A program made the translations under genes and the position numbers. From NCBI GenBank assembly GCA_008638375.1, contig CM018047.1, positions 52,956,679 to 53,020,678 of the forward strand: a stretch of 64,000 bases of DNA, written 5' to 3'. This document shows positions 46,951 to 58,183 of this stretch, piece by piece. This stretch comes from Nyssa sinensis. Its lineage: Eukaryota; Streptophyta; Magnoliopsida; Cornales; Nyssaceae. Numbering within the stretch: the first letter of the stretch is position 1; each line of letters begins with the position of its first letter. Under the pieces are notes generated by a model, which worked only from the letters and a program-made list of their open reading frames with translations, was not told the origin of the DNA and did not search any database.

Positions 46951-47960
46951 TTCTTCCATAGTGAAGGTTTTTTAACTGAAATTTTTTTTCTATGTTTTCT
47001 TTGTCATTCAACACAGCATTTACATCCAAATATTTGAAATTAGCTAAAGTTAGACCTTCTTCCATTTTATAGTTCATAAGGTGATTTGTTAAGCTTTGGT
47101 TTTTTACATACCTTATTTATTACATAGCAAGTAGTATTTACTTCAGGCCAAAAGTATTTAGGCAGATTATTTTCATTTAGAGTTGTTCTAACCATTTCCT
47201 GAATATATCTAATTTTTTTTTCAACTACACCATTTTTGTTGAGAAGTTCTTGATGCAAAAAAATTGTGACCAACTCTATTTTTATGACAATATTTTTTAA
47301 TATTTTTATTATCAAATTCTTTACCTCTATCACTTCTTACATTGTTTACGAGGTAGCTTTTTCTTTTTTATTTTGGATTCTTCTACAATGTTTTGTGAAG
47401 GCTGCACATGCTTCTTCATCTTTATTAGTAAGGAATAGTATCAAAATATATCTCGAGTAATCATCAACAGTCAATAAGTCCAAATGTAATAATTGCAATG
47501 ACTTTGATGGTAAAAATATCCTCCTCCTTTTTGAAGGATGATTTTGTTTGTTTTCCTTTTTGTTAATCTCTAGAAACACCATCTCTTGCAAATTTGATTT
47601 TTGGGAGGCCTCTAACTAGTTTATCTCTAGACGAGTTAAAAATTAAGTTTATGCTAGCATGACCTAATCTTCTAGATCATAACTAAGTATTATCATTTAT
47701 GATTGCAAAGTATTTAATATTTTGAGAAGCGACATCATTGAAATTTATGCAATAAATGTTATTATTTTTATCTGCAACAAATAATACATTTTCATTTTTA
47801 TAGGCATCTTTGATTAAACATTTATTGGATTAATGATGACAACATAATCTTTATTACATAATTGATTAATGTTAAACAAATTATGATTTAAACCATTACC
47901 CAAGTAAAATATTTTCAACAGAAATGGAAGAGCTTTTATCTTTTATCTATACTATCTTCT
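46951..47960 (-). pseudogene. Second decayed copia fragment: GAG-pre-integrase and integrase
   Basis: Minus-strand pieces are a pre-integrase region at about 47820-47590, an integrase core start with VDDYSRYILILFLTNKDEEA at 47460-47400, and then NKNGVVEKKIRYIQEMVRTT and KYFWPEVNTTCYVINKV at 47245-47120. These match Sirevirus-type integrase, as in the copy at 12.7-19.5 kb but independently decayed. RT is not present on its lower side. Confidence 0.75.
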
Positions 47961-48493
47961 CTAACAATTCTACCTTTTGAGCTATCTACAAAGCTCCCAT
48001 AGCCTCCGTCCTTGGGTGTGAGAGAAGTGAACTTGTTTTTACTTTTTATTCTAACAATTCTACCTTTTGAGTGTCAATGGTTCCGGACCATACAATAATT
48101 TTTCCTTGATCTTGAGTGGATATCATCATTGAGTTGAGTTTTTCAATTCTTTGTTAAACTGTCTTTGAACTAATTAACATATTTGCATTATTACTTAAGA
48201 TAAAACATTAGTACTCGTGGTCAATACCATTGTCACTTCTAACAATTCTACCTTTTGAGTTGTCTACAAAGCTCAGATAGCCTCCGTTCTTTGGTGTGAG
48301 AGAAGTGAACTTGTTTTTACTTTTTATTCTAACAATTCTACCTTTTGAGTGTCAATGGTCTCGAACCACACAATAATTTCTCGTCAATCTTGAGTGGATA
48401 TCATCATTGAGTTGAGTTTTTCAATTCTTCGTCAAACTCTATTTGAGCTAATTAACATATTTGCATTATCACTTAAGATAAAACATTAGTACT
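47961..48493 (-). repeat. 278-bp tandem duplication
   Basis: The blocks 47961-48215 and 48239-48493 align over 255 bases with a constant 278-base offset and a few substitutions. Each also contains an internal second copy of CTAACAATTCTACCTTTTGA. It lies on the upstream (gag) side of the copia fragment and is probably part of its gag or a further insertion. Confidence 0.88.
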
Positions 48494-49910
48494 TGTAATC
48501 AATCCTATAGTTATTATCAAAATTAATAAGGCGCCTGTAGTTGAAACTATTAGGGCCAAGCGTGACGACCAAATTTGGAAAGGATAGGAGGTGTAATTTA
48601 CAAATTTACCCTCTTATCTTATTTCATCTCATAAGGAAAGTGGAATTTATGTCACTTCATGTTTAGTCCCATTTATGTTACAGGAATATTCAAACCTACC
48701 CCTTTTGAATATGAATGTCCTACTAATTAGGGCATTATTTCTTCTGGGTAACCATAGAATCTAAGTCCGGTACTTTTTCATATTGTCTCATAATGTAAAA
48801 GTCTTCACGTATGGGATCCGCTTATAATAAGTCTCACATTGTGAAACAAATAGACCTATCTATTTTATTTGAAATGAAGAGAATTCAGATATATTGACTC
48901 TCACCTGTCTCTCTCCCAAAACATTAGATTGATGAGATAATTTGAATAATATAGTCTTATCCGCTTCACTCCCGTAGACAAGCGTGAAATAAAGGTTTGA
49001 TTGGCGCACCATCTTGCCTCTAGCAGCCGTCAAGATACTTTGCATTGAACCATGGATTTTTGCAATTGCCACACATGAAAAATGATGCCAAACTACCTAT
49101 AAATAATCTTATCTGGACTCATCTAGCAAACAGATATAGTCATATTGTATCTCAAATTTAGGAGATTATATTTCATTGGGTTGATCCAAGAGGGTTTACT
49201 CTGGCACGATTCTTTAATCATCGGAGATGAAATGTTACCTGATTGGATAGAAGGTGATCAAGATTTTTTGCCTGATAACAAAGAAAAAAAAAAAAAAAAA
49301 CACCAGCTAATCCAGCTGATCCAAATGCGGGACAATCCAGGCTATGCTGGGATAGTCGAATCCCTTCTGCAGAGTGCCGCATCCAAACGTGGCCCAAAGG
49401 TGCAGTTGTTTTTTGTCAGTGGTAAAAACTGTGGTCTGAACAAGAAAGATTCAGCACCTTGTGTGGTAGTGATTAATGTCATTTTCCCCAGTCAAAAGGA
49501 AAGAAAAGTTGCCCAGAAAAGACAACAACGAGTAACAACAAACAAGAATAGTCAAAAGGCAAGAACAGATCCCCCATAAATTCCACTGCATGGCCACATT
49601 TTATACCCTTTTTGGGCCTGCTGTGCCCACCGAAAGGTAAGAACTGTCTCTTCCACAGAAACATGGCTTTTTACCCCCCACCCAAGCTCATGCTGTCTGT
49701 AAGAGATTTCTTTTCTTTTTCTTGAACTCGGGATAGCATTTTACGCCCTCCCAGCAACTATTTTGCATAAATTTTGTTTGCGAGAAGGGTATTTACTCTA
49801 TTTGCTACGTCACCCGGGTGGAGGTTGAGAGAGAGAGAGAGAGAGAAAGAGTCGTGGAGTTAAATTCTGACGCATTTCTCAGTTTAACGTGGTTTTTAAC
49901 TTATTTATGA
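48494..49910. other. Intergenic, with MITE-like sequence near 49150-49405
   Basis: The 144-codon frame 49145-49579 spans an A17 run and ATCCAGGC/GGGATAGTC segments, and passes a GCATCCAAACGTGGCCC motif like the MITE terminus at 27839. It has no protein family signature. A (GA)n run lies at 49828-49847. Confidence 0.45.
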
Positions 49911-50150
49911 AAATATGATTATTTTTAAAATCGTCTATCTAAAAAACATTTTTTTTACTTTTAAAAGCGTATTTCAAAAAGAAGCTTTTGAAATCGTCTT
50001 TCTAAAAAGTACTTTTAAAAGCGTCTTTCACAATGACGCTTTTCAAATAAATTTTTTTCAAATATTAAGTAATGAAAGCGTCTTTCTGAAAGACGATTTC
50101 AAAAGTGTTTTTCTGAAAGATGCTTTTAAAACATTTTTTTTTTTTAAATC
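49911..50150. repeat. Cluster of GCGTCTTTC / GAAAGACG short repeats
   Basis: At least eight degenerate copies of AAAGCGTCTTTC or its complement occur in 240 bases. One is the palindrome CGTCTTTCTGAAAGACG at about 50072-50094. This resembles subterminal repeat clusters of DNA transposons. No terminal repeats could be assigned. Confidence 0.6.
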
Positions 50151-50548
50151 CTAATCCAAAAAATTATTTTTTCTTTAAAATCTTAATCCATAAAATTATT
50201 TTTATTAAAAAATCGCCATCACGTATTATGCAAACCTTGGAACTGCCAAGCTACAATTATTTTCCTTCTCAAGTCTCCCCTTCTTGATGGCCATATATAA
50301 TTGATGCTTTCTACTGTCTTATGGTTTATAAGCTATGTTTTTCTACTCTCTTATGCTGTCTAGTTCATGGTTTTACATGGTTCATGATTTCCCCCCTTTC
50401 TTCTTTGCTACTTGACAGTTATACTATCTTATGTTTTTGAAGTCATTTTTTTTCAAGCAATAAAGCTTATGGGAACTAGTAAACTGTAACAATAATAAAA
50501 AACTTCACGTTTCATTGTGGGTATTGAGCAATGGGTACAGATGTGATT

Positions 50549-50575
50549 CATTTTATTTTTTTTTGTGATAAGTGC
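50549..50575 (-). mobile_element. Second micro-insertion of a LINE tail
   Basis: A 27-base segment, read GCACTTATCACAAAAAAAAA on the minus strand, is flanked by identical 14-base copies of GTACAGATGTGATT (50535-50548, 50576-50589). The ACTTATC plus A-run is the tail signature of the LINEs in this window. Confidence 0.72.
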
Positions 50576-50980
50576 GTACAGATGTGATTACTAAAAGTTG
50601 AATGTTAAATTTTATGGCTGCATAAAATTATCTACCTAGAACAATAACTAATACAATAGTCTGAGTAATTAATTACTGATATGCAACTCCAAAATAAAGT
50701 TTTCGAATCTTTGACCATGTCTTTGCCCATAGCTTATGCCAGTCATTGGACACAAAAATTCTTTAACCTGACAAGTCTTAACAAATTCTTTGCATGCAAG
50801 AACACAGGTTTGACTGAAGTTATTTACAATTTTTCTGGAGATCTCCCAGTAGTTTTGTCAGAAATTGTTTTGAGCAATCTTGGCTTGTGACAACGTAACA
50901 ATCCGTGCAGATCATCGACATGCTGCTAAGCATTGGTGCAAGTTTACCCAACTTTGATTTATTGCTTCTGTTAATGCAGT

Positions 50981-51279
50981 TGTTGGATTGTCCCACATTG
51001 CTCGTCTCTAGCTCCTCTGCACTATCTAAAATAGCTGGCTACCCCTCTCCTTAACACTTGGGTTTTAATGAGCTAAATGGGCTGGGTCTCCATTTTAACA
51101 TAGTATCAGAGCCAAGCCAAAGCCTAACCTTGAGCTTCGGCCGATGCGGTTCAGGGGGTATTGGATATTGTCCCACATTACTCCTCTGAAGCTCCTCTGG
51201 TCTATCTATATGGCTGGCTGCCCCTCTTTTTAACCTCATGGTTTTAAGGAGCTGCATGGGCTGGGCCTTCATTTCAATA
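50981..51279 (+). mobile_element. TRIM element (terminal-repeat retrotransposon in miniature), 299 bp
   Basis: Two LTRs of about 120 bases (50981-51100 and 51159-51279) share TTGTCCCACATT, GGCTGGCT-like and ATGGGCTGGG segments. After the first LTR comes TAGTATCAGAGCCA (51101-51114), matching the initiator-Met tRNA primer site (TGGTATCAGAGC) with one change. A short internal region ends in a CAGGGGG purine tract. Perfect GCAGT copies flank it at 50976-50980 and 51280-51284. No coding capacity, as for all TRIMs. Confidence 0.9.
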
Positions 51280-51339
51280 GCAGTAATCCAAAAATTATCC
51301 AAGATGGTGGTACTTTCATTCGCTCTCATCTGCAATCAA

Positions 51340-51541
51340 TCAGTGAACTGTTGAGTCCAGCTCTGCCTTAGCTTGTGACTGTCTTCGCCTTAAAATTCCA
51401 TGATACTGCTTTGCATTCACATAAACAGGCTCCTCTTCCATTTCAAGGGGCAGAGGCATTCTAGACTGATGGATTCCTAATAAATGAGGATGCACTTGGC
51501 ATGATCCAACAATTGTTAGCAAATTGTCTTCCAAAGTTCAA
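51340..51541 (-). pseudogene. Partial NF-YA (CCAAT-box factor) exon, probably a pseudogene
   Basis: The minus strand encodes [18 protein letters not shown] followed by [20 protein letters not shown] and SQAKAEL, the A1 helix of NF-YA that binds NF-YB/NF-YC. The conserved arginine after RRRQS is glutamine. A TGA falls in frame just after the likely acceptor at 51542, and the frame runs into STVH and a stop instead of the DNA-binding half (RKPYLHESRH). That half was not found downstream. A TRIM inserted about 60 bases further may have contributed. Minus-strand segments at 52063-51881 and 52600-52413 could be remnants of upstream exons, but the match is weak. Confidence 0.7.
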
Positions 51542-51544
51542 CTG

Positions 51545-53215
51545 ATGACTTATTTCCTAATAAAAAAGATTTTATGGGCAGAGTAAGAGAAGAATTCTAG
51601 GATAATGCAGTTACCTCATAGTATCAAGCACACATATGCTTTAATAATGAAATATTGCAAACAAATAAAGCACCATTTTAAATACACACAAAATTAATTA
51701 ATTAAATAAATGTATTCCTCAAAAAATATAACTTCACATTGACAACAAATATATTTTGCTAAGTTCTCAAGGTATCAAATGGGTGCTTAGAAAAAGAAAC
51801 CATATTTCAATTTCCATTCCCTTACTTTCACACTCTATAATCAGTAGTATCAACACTGCCATAACACCAATACATGACAACTATAATAGACAATATATAA
51901 ACACACCATTTTCAATGAGCCAAGCTGCAAAACACCATGTGGAACAAGAAGCACCAACAAAATAGTCTGCATGTGCAACATATGGGAGATCAGCAAAGCA
52001 TTTATCCAGAGATGCCAACTTGTTGTTCAACCAGTTGAGGAAGGGTGCCTCACACACCCCCACACACGAAACATAGTGGTGTTTAACACATAATTATAGA
52101 CTTAGAGTTTATTCAATAAATTTTTTTAAAAAAACAAAGAACTTTAGGAGGGGTTTTTAAGATCCTACCCTCCCTTTGGAGAAAATTTCCAGTTCGGGCA
52201 ACCAATAAGGGGGGGCGGGGGGGAGGGGATAGAGGCTAATACAGAATCGTATCCAGAGAACAAATGGTGAAGCAGAACTCGTGTTCCAAAAAAGTGAATG
52301 AGGAAGCTTAAGGAAAATATCTACAGGTTTAAATTCTTGAGGCTACAGTCAACAGACATCCAATCAAGGAGTAATCAACAATATATTATGTAATAATTAT
52401 TTAAACAGTATTTTGTGGATTGAAGAACTGAGCAACAAGTACACAACTAGACATAGCAAGGGTCGAGCAGAAGAACTTACCCCTCCCTTAATGCATACTG
52501 AATTCGTGACAAATCAGCCACTGCTAGTCCTATCGAAGATTCACCCAAATCTTCCTCATGTACACTTGATTCAGATGGAAAGATGTTCAAATTCCTGAGC
52601 CTCCATGACTCGTGAAGATTATAAAAAGGAAACCTCCACACAGAGAAACGAAAGACAACTATAAGTAGATAGATATATAGATGTGTATGTATAGGAAAAA
52701 TTTCTGCGATCTCAAAAATTAGATTATTATGTGTTGGAAAAAATGGGTTTGAGCATTAAAATTAGCTATCTTTGAGCTAAAATTAAAGTGGGTCCTACAA
52801 ATTAATTTTAGTGGGTCCACATGGGAATGTGTTTTCCTCCATGAAGAGATGAAGATTATATATTGGGTTACTCAAAACCATTAAGGAGTGAATGAAAAAT
52901 TGTCTCCAAATATCACCACTTGAAAATGATAACAAAAGCTTGAAGCTTGTGCGCTTGTGTCCCACATAGGATGGGTATAAGGCTTTTAATTAGTATATCT
53001 ACACATAACTTGGAGGAGGGTTTGGGCCCTAAGGGGCAACCCAGTTTTGTGGAAGGGGGAGGACTTAGCACATGCTTGGTTCACCACACACGCGTGCCGC
53101 CACCCCGCCCCGGGCTCGGGTTCTAGGCTTGTATATATCTTTTTAGATAAAATTTATTTAAAATTTTTCAAACTAGAAATGCAGTCATTTTAAACATGCA
53201 TTTAAGTTATCATTG
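51545..53215. other. Non-coding, possible remnants of the NF-YA locus
   Basis: No convincing exon is seen. There is a G-rich run near 52209-52230 and a CCGCCCCGGG-type GC island at 53090-53112, which resembles one at 32076-32100. Confidence 0.4.
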
Positions 53216-53345
53216 GGATTCCGAAACGCTGTTGTTTTGCGACGTGCGTATGGTTACCGTTGGAGTCTAAAACGCAGTCGTTTTGTGATGTGTGTATGGT
53301 TACCGTTGGGAGTCCAAAACACCGTCGTTTTGCGATGGCGTTGGT
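53216..53345 (+). repeat. Three tandem copies of a ~46-bp unit
   Basis: GTTACCGTTGGAGTCTAAAA with CGTTTTGYGAYGTGTGTATG recurs three times with some changes. About 100 bases downstream is a TATA-like CCTATAAATACCC at 53449-53461. The arrangement looks like promoter (U3) repeats of an LTR. Confidence 0.7.
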
Positions 53346-54457
53346 TTGACTGAATAGTCGTCTTCTTCACGGATGCGCTTGTGTCTGTTTGCCATGAACA
53401 GACACAACTAAACCTTCATGACTGTACCAAGCAATCATGAAGAAGCCTATAAATACCCAAACCCTCATTGCATTCATTCATTCGAAATATTTCATTCTCT
53501 CTCTCTACATAAGTAAAGTTCGAGTGCTGCCATTGTTGTGTTCGTAGGGTTCTAAAGATTGAAATGCTACTTCTTTAGAATCGAAATCCATTCTATCTTG
53601 GGAGACGATTGCTCATCACCTCGAGCACCGAGAGGGAGCAAATTCGTCTTAAGGAAATTGTGAATTTCAAAAGGCTTGAATTTTCATTCTGTTCAACTCT
53701 AATAATAGTAAGTTTCTGTTAAATTCAATACAGTCTTTCTATTCTATTTTAATTATTATAACAGTGTTTATACATTCTATTTAATTCATGTAACAATATA
53801 TTATATGTATATTGGCTCATCATAAAATAATGATGAATGTTGGCTCATCAATCTTTAGTATCCTTTTTGGCTGCACAAATACAGTTTCAGCTTGCTGTTG
53901 AAACATAAACACAATGATGAATTAGTTCTCCAATCATATGTATTCATCAATACGAAATGTCAATTTAAACTACAAAGAAATGTTCAAGTATGAAGATGAG
54001 CAATGAACTTGAATCACATGGTTTATGAACAACTTGAACAGGCATAGAAAACTTACGGACAAATTATCATCACTTAAGGACTACATCAATTGTCTTTTGA
54101 ATGTCTCCAACTGTTAAGACAAGTACAGTAAGTTTTTGCACTAAATATGTAAAAGGACTCAAAATTTAAGGTTCTGACATCAGCACGAAAGGAAAAATTT
54201 GTCAGAAACACCTAAAAAATATCTCGAGATTTGCAATGATTTAACACATTATTCCTAAGGCATCAACCCTTTGATCAGTAACAGATCAATATCAGCACTT
54301 TCATTCATTTAGTAAACTGAGAGTAATTTAATAGAAGTGTTCATTTTAACAAAAGAATTTAAATGGATATCCGAACAAGTGAATGATAACAAATAATGCA
54401 ATACCATTAAGTTTGACTTGAAATAATATAAACTACTTCATAAATTTAAGTCCCACA
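53346..54457. other. Possible LTR with TATA box, then unassigned sequence
   Basis: CCTATAAATACCC at 53449-53461 is followed by a CT-rich leader and by GAGAGGGAGCAAATTCGTC, typical of an LTR R/U5 region. No terminus or target duplication was identified. From 53720 to 54457 nothing is recognised. Confidence 0.3.
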
Positions 54458-57060
54458 TCAAGGTTGTCTCCTTTGACGAACTAGCCTTCTACGTGGGCGT
54501 TCAAGTTGTTGCTCAACTTGTGTGACTTGAGAAGGACCACCAACTTCAAATCGACAACGTGTATGATAAGTACGTGTACCTCATAGTATGGCATCGGGAT
54601 GAAATCTCCAATCTATATCTTCACCCATACCACCGACGTCATCTCTATCGTCATGAGCCACTGTCCACCCCTCAATACGCATGTCATCACCCATCCCACC
54701 TATCTCAATTGCTTCTATATGCATGGCATTTTGTAGAGGATAATCAATGGGAGAGATGAATTGTGGAAGTGAATCGGGTGGCATGGATCCATGTGCATGT
54801 GTAGTGTACGCGGATAGAGACACAATTGATGATGGAGGGGGAGCATCCGTGACTGAACTGCCATCACGACGACGACGTCTCTCGTATGCTATAATGCCAC
54901 GACCTCGTCCTCAAGCCACTGGTACTGATTGTGATGGCATCGGGTCGCCTGATATGTGCTCGTCCATGAGATACGCTGATGAGAATGAATTGCCTCTAGG
55001 GCAGAACAACTCAGTGTCCGAATATCAACAAAGGCCTGGAGTGAGTCAACCCGATCGGCACGACCTTCACCAGCTTTTAGATGTATGTGGCTGAGGGAAC
55101 TTGACTACAAGTAAGATAAACAATTAATTATAAGTAAAAATATAAAAAGCAATATAATAAACATGAACATATCAATTAAATTCATACCAATATTTCAAAT
55201 ATGCTAGCTATGGGTTCAAATCCAACCAATGGCCTGGTACCGGGTGGGCCAATAAAGCAACACGTAATTCCCCGATACCATACTATATATGGATCCATAT
55301 AGTCAAGCGAGTGATATAATGGGTCAACATATGCAATATGATCCCGTCGTTGTCTCCAAATATTGATGTAGGATCGATGCAACACTTCCCAATTAGACAC
55401 TACTCGCCTTCGACGATCAGTGGCATGAAGGTCTGTACCGGTGTCTCAAGAGAGTGGAATGTCTTAGCAAAGTCCAAACTGGCACATTACCCGATCTGAA
55501 AAATGCCACTCAATCATGTCAAAGCAAATTACTGGTGACACTGTTCGCTATATATCATTACCGACAAGGTAGTATGCAGGTAAAGATGTAATGACATCAA
55601 CAGTGTAGGGCTGCCACACCATCTATATGCCAACAAACAAAATTAAGGATAAGTAAACATCAAAATAGATCAACTTAATTTATATAATTTATATTGTGAA
55701 AATAACCTGATAGTCTCGCATTTGGTACAGCTGGTCCTGATAATGGTGAAGCACATGGATCGGTGTCTCTCGAACACATAAGGTGGTTCTCCACTTATAC
55801 CCTAATGGTAATGGCTCATCGCCATCCACATTCTCCCTAAGAACTTATCTCTCAGGTCGGATGTGTATTAACCTCTCCCACGCCCATAACTTTTCAAATA
55901 GGTTACAAATATATTAATAAATATTTAATGTAACAAAAAAATTTAAAAACAAACTAACATGTATTAATATACCTGTAATAAAATAAGTGGGCCACCTATT
56001 GCTAAGGCACTAGGCTTTGTAGCTTGACACATCTCTCGATAAAGGCATGCAAGAACGGCATTCCCCCGACTAAAGTTCCCTGCATCCTCTAATTCTCTAA
56101 GCAATGGAAGATACATTAACTTTACCTTATTCCCTGATTTATCGACGAATAAGGATCTACTAATAAGCTATAAGATGTGGGCCCTAGCATGCCTACGAAT
56201 GGTCTCATCATCTGCATCTTCTGTTAACTCAATAAAATGATTAAGAATCCATCTCATCTTTAGCCGTGATCCATCAAGATCAGACTGAGATGGTACAATG
56301 CCCAATAAGTCCAAGCACAACTCCTGGCAGACATTAACAGCAGAGCTAACATCAGAACCTGTGACAGGTTCCCCATCTATTGGCAAGCCTAGAAACATAG
56401 CCATGTCTTGTAATGTAATGGTGCACTCGCCTACTGGTAAATGAAAGTGTGTGTTTCTACTATCCACCTCTCAACCAATGCAATGATTAGAGCCTAATCA
56501 AGTTGTATAAATCCAATTCCATAAATCCCATAAAATCCCATTCGACATAGGTAATCCTGGATATGGATGTCAAGTGGGGCAATTCATCATAATAGGCTAT
56601 CACTCCTATGACAATGAAAATACCCTGGATCCTACACTTCAATATAATGAATATATAAAAGTTATATAATATGCAATTTTTTAACACATTTGAGTTGAAT
56701 AGTATAATTAATTGTAAGTTTTTCCTCTCTAAAGCTACCTCAGTTATTTATATCGATTTTAGAAATAAAATTGAGATGAGACTTCAAACCATCCATTTTT
56801 TTAATTGGTTAAGTCTAGAAAAAATTAGTATAGGTGTCACTTTTGTTAATCAAACAGTTCAATTCACTTGTTCCTTAAGTTACCTTAAGTTTGTACAAGT
56901 GTCTTCCTTAAATTTGTACTCCTAATCACTTTCGTTAATAAAAAATTAGTATGGTATGAATTTTCAAACCTGCACCTCCCATATTCGACTAGATCTATAT
57001 GTAGGTTGCATGTAAAGTACAAATTCATCTATCGCCCGGAGATCTACAAGCTTCCTATGA
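54458..57060 (-). pseudogene. Plant mobile domain (PMD, MAIN/MAIL-like) gene, decayed
   Basis: On the minus strand an opening METVHRKLVDLRAIDEF at 57060 ends in a splice-like CAG/GTTTGA. The 56467-56168 frame carries THFHLPVGECTITLQDMAMF followed by GLPIDGEPVTG, the hallmark of the PMD family (PF10536). Further parts are DPLYHSLDYMDPYIVWYR at about 55330 and a basic C-terminus with QVTQVEQQLERPRRRLV ending at the TGA at 54458. A 1-base shift separates the ETHT and FHLPVGE segments. PMD proteins occur both as host silencing factors and as cargo of gypsy and Mutator-like elements; the adjacent MULE makes the latter likely. Confidence 0.8.
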
Positions 57061-57129
57061 ACGGTCTCCATCTGTTATTAATAAATTATAAATAACAAAT
57101 AAGATTAAAAGTTACGAACTTAAAAAACT

Positions 57130-57225
57130 TGATTTAACATGTCATGCAGTGAGCATACAATGATTTATCATGTCAAGTAGTGGGATATCATGTCAAACAG
57201 TGAGATTTCATGTCATGTAAAGATA
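57130..57225. repeat. Short direct repeats between divergent reading frames
   Basis: The sequence ATCATGTCAAGTAGTGGGAT recurs as imperfect copies (ATGTCATGCAGTGAGC, ATCATGTCAAACAGTGAGAT) at a spacing of about 24-33 bases. It sits between the PMD start on the minus strand and the unknown frame on the plus strand. Confidence 0.7.
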
Positions 57226-57303
57226 TATAACCCGTGATGCACTGATTGTCTATAAATGAGATGTTAATTAAATAGTTATTTCACATTGCTCAGTCTAAAA
57301 AAA

Positions 57304-57930
57304 TGCCAAGAAACAACTCAAGCAAGTGATCCAATGAGTCAAATGAAGGAAGTTCCTTACGAAGAAAGAGGTCATTAATGGGATCTTACACAGATCCAAG
57401 AGGCGAAACTTGGTATGGAGTAAAACGCAAGATTATGAACAATTTGATTTATAAAAATGAACAATTTACACATGTTGGTCATATAATGATCCATGCTTAC
57501 GATCGACCACCAACTATAGGTCACCTAACAAATGATGGATTGAGATGGCCAAAGTTATTTAACAAATGATGTGAGCTTGAAGTCTATTGTCGGTGGCATG
57601 AAATACTAGTTCCAAAAGCACGTTCAACTAATTTGTGTCAAAACGAGGCTTCTGATGATGACAATGTCATATCTAGGCTTGAACAAGAAATTGATCAAAT
57701 GCAATGAAGGTTGGACAGGTTTCATGCAATTCAATATGTGAAGTAGGAGCATTTCAATCTTATTGTTAGTGAAATAGAGATCATTAAGGATCTATTAATG
57801 GTGTCTGACCTTGAAATCTTCGACTACAGTGACTCAAGCGATGATGAGTTTCAAAGATATCTGTCTGGTTCTTTTCAGATCAATAACAAGTCATTTTGTT
57901 GCCTTGCATATAGTCCTTGGTAGTTACATA
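57304..57930 (+). pseudogene. Unknown, decayed reading frame divergent from the PMD gene
   Basis: From ATG 57304 a frame encodes polar sequence with MGSYTDPRGETWYGVKRK, then HVGHIMIHAYDRPP and GLRWPKLFNK. It passes several stops and resumes with CRWHEILVPKA and an acidic coiled-coil-like SRLEQEIDQMQ. The charge pattern and persistence of one frame past several stops suggest an old protein-coding region. I do not recognise the family; a zinc-finger cargo gene of the MULE is possible but unproven. Confidence 0.35.
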
Positions 57931-58183
57931 ATTATCCATTGTGGCTATAATTATGGTTGTATTTTAATTTCTAATAGAGCATTGTTTTGCCATTTATTTT
58001 TATTATTATCAACTATTTTGGATTAAAAGAAGTAGAAAAGAGATGATGAAATAAAAAATAACATAATTCAAATGATAAGAAATTCTCATAACTAGTACAA
58101 AACATACATAATTTCTGCCATATCATTACAAAAAAAAAAAGAACAAGGACAAAATCTGCTCAACATTTACTTGAGTAGCTAAG

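Noticed and set aside
49145..49579. 144-codon plus-strand ORF
   Set aside because: It contains a poly-lysine run from an A17 tract and spans MITE-like sequence; no domain is recognisable and it has no supporting splice or promoter signals.
54747..55094. 115-codon plus-strand ORF
   Set aside because: It is the complement of the C-terminal part of the PMD gene, which matches a known family on the minus strand.
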